NCBI GenBank assembly: GCA_945957225.1
Contig: CAMFKK010000118.1
Location: 1 to 7,217, forward strand
Direction of reading: 5' to 3'
Origin: an uncultured Sphingobacteriia bacterium
Lineage (GTDB): Bacteria; Bacteroidota; Bacteroidia; Chitinophagales; Chitinophagaceae
Length of the DNA: 7,217 bases
Below, piece after piece: positions 5,314 through 7,217 of the stretch. Below the pieces are notes generated by a model, which ran no database searches, was not told the origin of the DNA, and worked only from the letters and a program-made list of their open reading frames with translations. Numbering within the stretch: the first letter of the stretch is position 1; every line of letters begins with the position of its first letter. The translations under genes and the position numbers were made by a program.

Positions 5314-6268
5314 TTGTAACTTGACCAAAATTTCCCTGATGCTCCGCATTCTGCTTTTGGCGCTTTTTTCTTCCCTATTATCTCTGCCAAGGCAAGTTTC
5401 CGCTCAGCGCAACGAATTGTCTTTTATCACAGAAAACGACGCTTTTCTTCTCCAATACCACGATGCCTATTATAGCAACGGCTTTATGGTTCAATTTAAT
5501 AGGGCTGTTGCAAGCAAAAAATACAAAAAGCTGAGGAGTCTAGAAATTGGTCAACAAATCTATACCCCGGTGAATAGAGAGATCATTCCCATCAAGGGTA
5601 TTGACCGTCCTTATTGTGGTTATCTCTACTTGAAATTTCAGGAAACCCAATTTTTCAAGAACAATGGATTTCTGCGTTGGTCTGCCAGCTTGGGTATGGT
5701 AGGTAAGCAATCAGGTGGGGAATCCTTGCAGAATAGCTATCATAGCATTTTCAAATACAAAAAATTTCTTGGTTGGGATTATCAAGTAGAAGATGCCATC
5801 ACTGCAAATCTAGGTATGATCTATGCACCCATATCTTGGCAACCCACAAAAAAAATCAAAGCCATTCCCATCATCAAAGCCAATTGGGGTAATGCTTTTG
5901 TGAATGCAGGTGCTGGCGCCATGTTTACCTTGGGCATTTTTGAACAAAACCAAAAATCTACGCTCTGGAATGCAAGAGTCTCTAAGGGTGATGCAGGTTT
6001 TGAACAGGAAAAAGAATGGTTTCTCTTTGCCCAACCTGAATGGACCTGGCAAGACTATAATGCCACATTGCAGGGCGTAAAAAATGCTGCTCCTGGAAAT
6101 GCCATTCTTTCTGACCCATTACCCTGGGTCTTTCAACAAAGCATTGGACTTTGCTATGCCAAAAAAGCAACCAGCATTAAAGCAGCTTGGGTCTATCAAT
6201 CTAGAGAAACCAAAACACAGGTTGGTACCCAACAATATCTTTCGCTACAATTCAACTGGCGGTTTTAG
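5303..6268 (+). CDS. LpxR-like outer-membrane lipid A deacylase family protein (DUF2219)
   Basis: Predicted outer-membrane beta-barrel related to Salmonella LpxR, which removes the 3'-acyloxyacyl chain from lipid A using calcium. The 321 residues begin with a signal peptide (hydrophobic 14-28, cleavage likely after VSA, 32-34) and end in the aromatic FNWRF expected of a barrel. Family landmarks are ENDAF (44-48, with Asn45-Asp46), YYSNG (56-60), DRPYCGYLYL (101-110), GKQSGGESLQNSYH (134-147) and GWDYQVED (157-164). From memory, Salmonella Asn9, Asp10, Thr34, Gln118 and His122 align with Asn45, Asp46, Ser58, Gln143 and His147, but the Ca ligand Glu128 aligns with Lys153. The catalytic machinery is therefore mostly kept with one puzzling change. 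The start at 5303 overlaps recX by 11 bases. An ATG at 5339 (Met13) would give a more typical signal peptide and no overlap. Neither has a Shine-Dalgarno sequence. No symbol is assigned because activity is uncertain. Confidence 0.82.
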   Translation: MKINCNLTKISLMLRILLLALFSSLLSLPRQVSAQRNELSFITENDAFLLQYHDAYYSNGFMVQFNRAVASKKYKKLRSLEIGQQIYTPVNREIIPIKGIDRPYCGYLYLKFQETQFFKNNGFLRWSASLGMVGKQSGGESLQNSYHSIFKYKKFLGWDYQVEDAITANLGMIYAPISWQPTKKIKAIPIIKANWGNAFVNAGAGAMFTLGIFEQNQKSTLWNARVSKGDAGFEQEKEWFLFAQPEWTWQDYNATLQGVKNAAPGNAILSDPLPWVFQQSIGLCYAKKATSIKAAWVYQSRETKTQVGTQQYLSLQFNWRF

Positions 6269-6295
6269 TAATATTGTACCAAGCAATTCAAGTAT

Positions 6296-7099
6296 ATGTC
6301 TCAATTATTGGTTACACTAATACAGGCTAATCTTCAATGGGAAGACAAAGCGGCCAATTTGAAAATGTTGGAGGAACAAATCCAACATATTGTTCAGCCT
6401 ACGCAACTGGTAGTCTTGCCAGAAATGTTCTCAACCGGGTTTAGCATGCAACCAGAAAAACTGGCTGAACCCATGGAGGGGCCATCTGTACAATGGATGC
6501 GGTCCATGGCCACCAAACACAAAATCATTCTAACAGGGTCATTGATTATTGAAGAAGCAGGCCAATATTTCAACAGACTTATTTGGATGCTACCCAATGG
6601 AAGCCATGGGCATTATGACAAAAGACATCGCTTTGCCTTTGCGGGAGAAGACCAACACTACAGTAACGGAAACAAAAGATTGATAGCAAGTGTAAACGGT
6701 TGGAAAGTCAATCTGCAAATTTGTTATGACCTAAGATTCCCAGTTTGGGCCAGACAGCAAACTACGGATCTACCAGAATATGATTTATTAATTTATGTAG
6801 CCAATTGGCCAGAACGCAGAAGCCATGCTTGGAAATCTTTGCTCATCGCCCGCGCCATAGAAAACCAATGCTATGTGATTGGGGTGAATAGAGTAGGTGA
6901 AGATGGGAAGGGCATCAACCATAGTGGAGACAGTATGGTGATAGACCCACTGGGCCAGGTTTTGTTTACCAAAGCACAGGAATCTTGCAACCATACCATT
7001 GCTTTGAATAAATCAATAGTAGAAGAAGTACGCAGTAAATTCCCCTTCTGGAAAGACGCAGATCCGTTTCAAATTTTACAAAACAATGCAGATGCCTAA
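6296..7099 (+). CDS. yafV: Omega-amidase, YafV/NIT2-type carbon-nitrogen hydrolase
   Basis: Cytoplasmic nitrilase-superfamily amidase. Close relatives (E. coli YafV, mammalian NIT2) hydrolyse 2-oxoglutaramate and 2-oxosuccinamate to the keto acid and ammonia, clearing by-products of glutamine and asparagine transamination. The Glu-Lys-Cys triad is present: Glu43 in VLPEMFSTGF (40-49), Lys109 in YDKRHRF (107-113) and Cys143 in ICYDLRFPVW (142-151). Glu118 is the likely additional active-site glutamate. YVANWPERRSHAW (167-179), ARAIENQCYVIGVNRVGEDG (185-204) and the ending KFPFWKDADPFQI follow YafV closely in length (267 residues) and order. The gene starts 27 bases after the LpxR-like gene with no terminator between them. 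Its final 8 bases overlap the nagA start. The symbol is by family similarity; the omega-amidase reaction is inferred, not shown. Confidence 0.92.
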   Translation: MSQLLVTLIQANLQWEDKAANLKMLEEQIQHIVQPTQLVVLPEMFSTGFSMQPEKLAEPMEGPSVQWMRSMATKHKIILTGSLIIEEAGQYFNRLIWMLPNGSHGHYDKRHRFAFAGEDQHYSNGNKRLIASVNGWKVNLQICYDLRFPVWARQQTTDLPEYDLLIYVANWPERRSHAWKSLLIARAIENQCYVIGVNRVGEDGKGINHSGDSMVIDPLGQVLFTKAQESCNHTIALNKSIVEEVRSKFPFWKDADPFQILQNNADA

Positions 7100-7168
7100 G
7101 CTTTATTTAGCCAAACAATTATTTACCGGTCATGAATGCTTGATCAACCACGCAGTGCAAGTAGAAGC
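7092..7168 (+). CDS. nagA: N-acetylglucosamine-6-phosphate deacetylase, first 25 codons (truncated by adapter)
   Basis: Start of an amidohydrolase that removes acetate from GlcNAc-6-phosphate in amino-sugar and cell-wall recycling. Only 25 codons remain before the adapter at 7169. The visible LFTGHECLINHAVQVE (10-25) matches the N-terminal beta-strand region of NagA (E. coli IFTGHEFLDDHAV, from memory), which is distinctive enough for an assignment from so little. The next residue must be Ala whatever the third base (GC at 7167-7168). The ATG lies inside the end of the omega-amidase gene (8-base overlap, different frame), a usual sign of translational coupling. The alternative is another member of the amidohydrolase family. 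Confidence 0.75.
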
Positions 7169-7217
7169 CTGTCTCTTATACACATCTGACGCTGCCGACG
7201 ACTAGTCGAGTGTTGTT
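7169..7217 (-). other. Illumina Nextera i5-side adapter (non-genomic)
   Basis: Bases 7169-7187 are the inverted Tn5 mosaic end (CTGTCTCTTATACACATCT), and 7188-7201 (GACGCTGCCGACGA) complete the reverse complement of the Nextera read-1 adapter. Bases 7202-7209 (CTAGTCGA) occupy the i5 index position and are the complement of TCGACTAG, which I remember as index S513. Bases 7210-7217 (GTGTTGTT) resemble the start of the P5 complement (GTGTAGAT) with errors. The genomic insert ends at 7168. Confidence 0.98.

Noticed and set aside
1..7217. Composite transposon bounded by 19-base inverted repeats
   Set aside because: The repeats are the mosaic ends of the Nextera library chemistry with index and primer remnants outside them. 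There is no transposase gene.

Overview
The window is a single sequencing-library fragment, not an uninterrupted genome piece. Bases 1-49 and 7169-7217 are Illumina Nextera (Tn5 tagmentation) adapters with their 8-base indexes. The genomic insert is 50-7168, about 7.1 kb, and the genes at both ends are cut by the fragmentation.

The insert looks like an ordinary chromosomal segment of a Gram-negative member of the Bacteroidota, possibly family Chitinophagaceae (family assignment is an inference). Three things support this. KdsB and an LpxR-like protein imply a Kdo-containing lipopolysaccharide outer membrane. The RecX, DnaN and response-regulator proteins look like Bacteroidota versions. A perfect Bacteroidota-type promoter (TTTG, 20-base spacer, TATATTTG) lies in front of the response regulator.

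Layout. (1) 50-2233, minus strand: sterol-desaturase-family hydroxylase, kdsB, then a sugar-porter MFS transporter truncated by the adapter. (2) 2234-3068, plus strand: a small AT-rich module holding a HigB/HigA-type toxin-antitoxin pair, with a 21-base inverted repeat upstream and a strong hairpin terminator shared with the convergent dnaN. (3) 3088-4825, minus strand: dnaN (DNA polymerase sliding clamp) and a stand-alone CheY-like receiver protein, each with its own candidate promoter. (4) 4834-7168, plus strand: a tight gene string of recX, an LpxR-like outer-membrane protein, a YafV-type omega-amidase and the first 25 codons of nagA, with junctions of -11, +27 and -8 bases.

How the genes may work together: kdsB activates Kdo for lipid A-Kdo assembly, the LpxR-like protein belongs to a family that trims lipid A, and the desaturase-family enzyme may modify another membrane lipid, so an envelope theme recurs on both sides. 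nagA feeds amino sugars into central metabolism, and the omega-amidase clears keto-acid amides. No CRISPR array, prophage, insertion sequence, tRNA or rRNA was found. I see no clearly new multi-gene system. The items most worth checking are the adapter ends, a predicted calcium-ligand substitution in the LpxR-like protein, and the compact toxin-antitoxin module.
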